Assembly: GCA_024280785.1 (NCBI GenBank)
Contig: JAJRPK010000391.1
Location: forward strand, 1-6,464
Length of the DNA: 6,464 bases
Direction: 5' to 3'
Source of the DNA: Gammaproteobacteria bacterium
GTDB lineage: Bacteria; Pseudomonadota; Gammaproteobacteria; Pseudomonadales; UBA7434
Shown here: in pieces, positions 6,316 through 6,464 of the stretch
Position numbering within the stretch: the first letter of the stretch is position 1
Layout: each line of letters opens with the position of its first letter
Position numbers and translations under genes: made by a program
Notes under the pieces: generated by a model
The model's input: only the letters and a program-made list of their open reading frames with translations
What the model was told of the DNA's origin: nothing
The model's database searches: none

Positions 6316-6464
6316 TTATAGCTCTAACAAGATACGAGCAGGATCTTCAATCATATTTTTTATAGCCACCAGAAACTGAACCGCTTCTTTACCGTCAATT
6401 AAGCGATGATCATACGATAACGCCAAGTTCATCATTGGCAAGATTTTTACTTCGCCATCTACCG
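6316..6464 (-). CDS. sucB: Dihydrolipoyl succinyltransferase (E2 of 2-oxoglutarate dehydrogenase), C-terminal end only
   Basis: Only the last 48 codons and the stop are in the window; the 5' part lies beyond the right edge. The translated end contains the acyltransferase active-site signature SYDHRLIDGKEAV, in which His and Asp of DHRxxDG are the catalytic pair, and finishes with EDPARILLEL, typical of SucB. In the complex E2 transfers the succinyl group from its lipoyl arm to CoA. The position directly before lpdA and sucCD supports SucB over the E2 of pyruvate or branched-chain complexes, though the visible fragment alone would not fully separate them. No terminator follows it, so read-through into lpdA across the 131-nt gap is likely. 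Confidence 0.93.
   Translation of the reverse strand, partial: VDGEVKILPMMNLALSYDHRLIDGKEAVQFLVAIKNMIEDPARILLEL

Overview
The window looks like a gammaproteobacterial chromosome of moderate GC content (roughly mid-40s percent by eye). I infer a marine Cellvibrionales/Alteromonadales-type bacterium or a relative of the pseudomonads, because sucB, a dedicated lipoamide dehydrogenase gene, sucC and sucD follow one another, and because the proteins have Pseudomonas-like features. This placement is inference; there is no rRNA or other firm taxonomic marker.

All genes are on the minus strand, so transcription runs from right to left. In that order: the last 48 codons of sucB (E2 of the 2-oxoglutarate dehydrogenase complex, cut by the window edge); a 131-nt gap with a 17-bp tandem repeat and a small hairpin; lpdA (E3, dihydrolipoyl dehydrogenase); a 322-nt gap with no convincing gene; sucC and sucD (beta and alpha subunits of succinyl-CoA synthetase, overlapping by 4 nt); a strong intrinsic terminator; a 434-nt intergenic region; and tex (transcription accessory protein, cut at its 3' end by the left window edge).

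The genes sucB, lpdA, sucC and sucD encode consecutive TCA-cycle steps. E2 and E3 help convert 2-oxoglutarate to succinyl-CoA, and SucCD converts succinyl-CoA to succinate while making a nucleoside triphosphate. Tex is a general RNA-binding and transcription factor with its own start region, separated from the sucCD unit by the terminator.

The most notable non-coding structure is a 109-bp element at 2073-2181 between sucD and tex. It has two perfectly complementary 29-bp arms around a 51-nt core that holds two further small inverted repeats. On the minus strand a T7 tract follows it, and a consensus TATAAT -10 box lies just upstream. It could be a mobile or dispersed palindromic element, a second terminator, or a small structured RNA. 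The protein-coding genes themselves are ordinary, with catalytic motifs intact wherever they can be seen. I found no defence system, CRISPR array, tRNA, rRNA, insertion sequence or other undescribed protein system.
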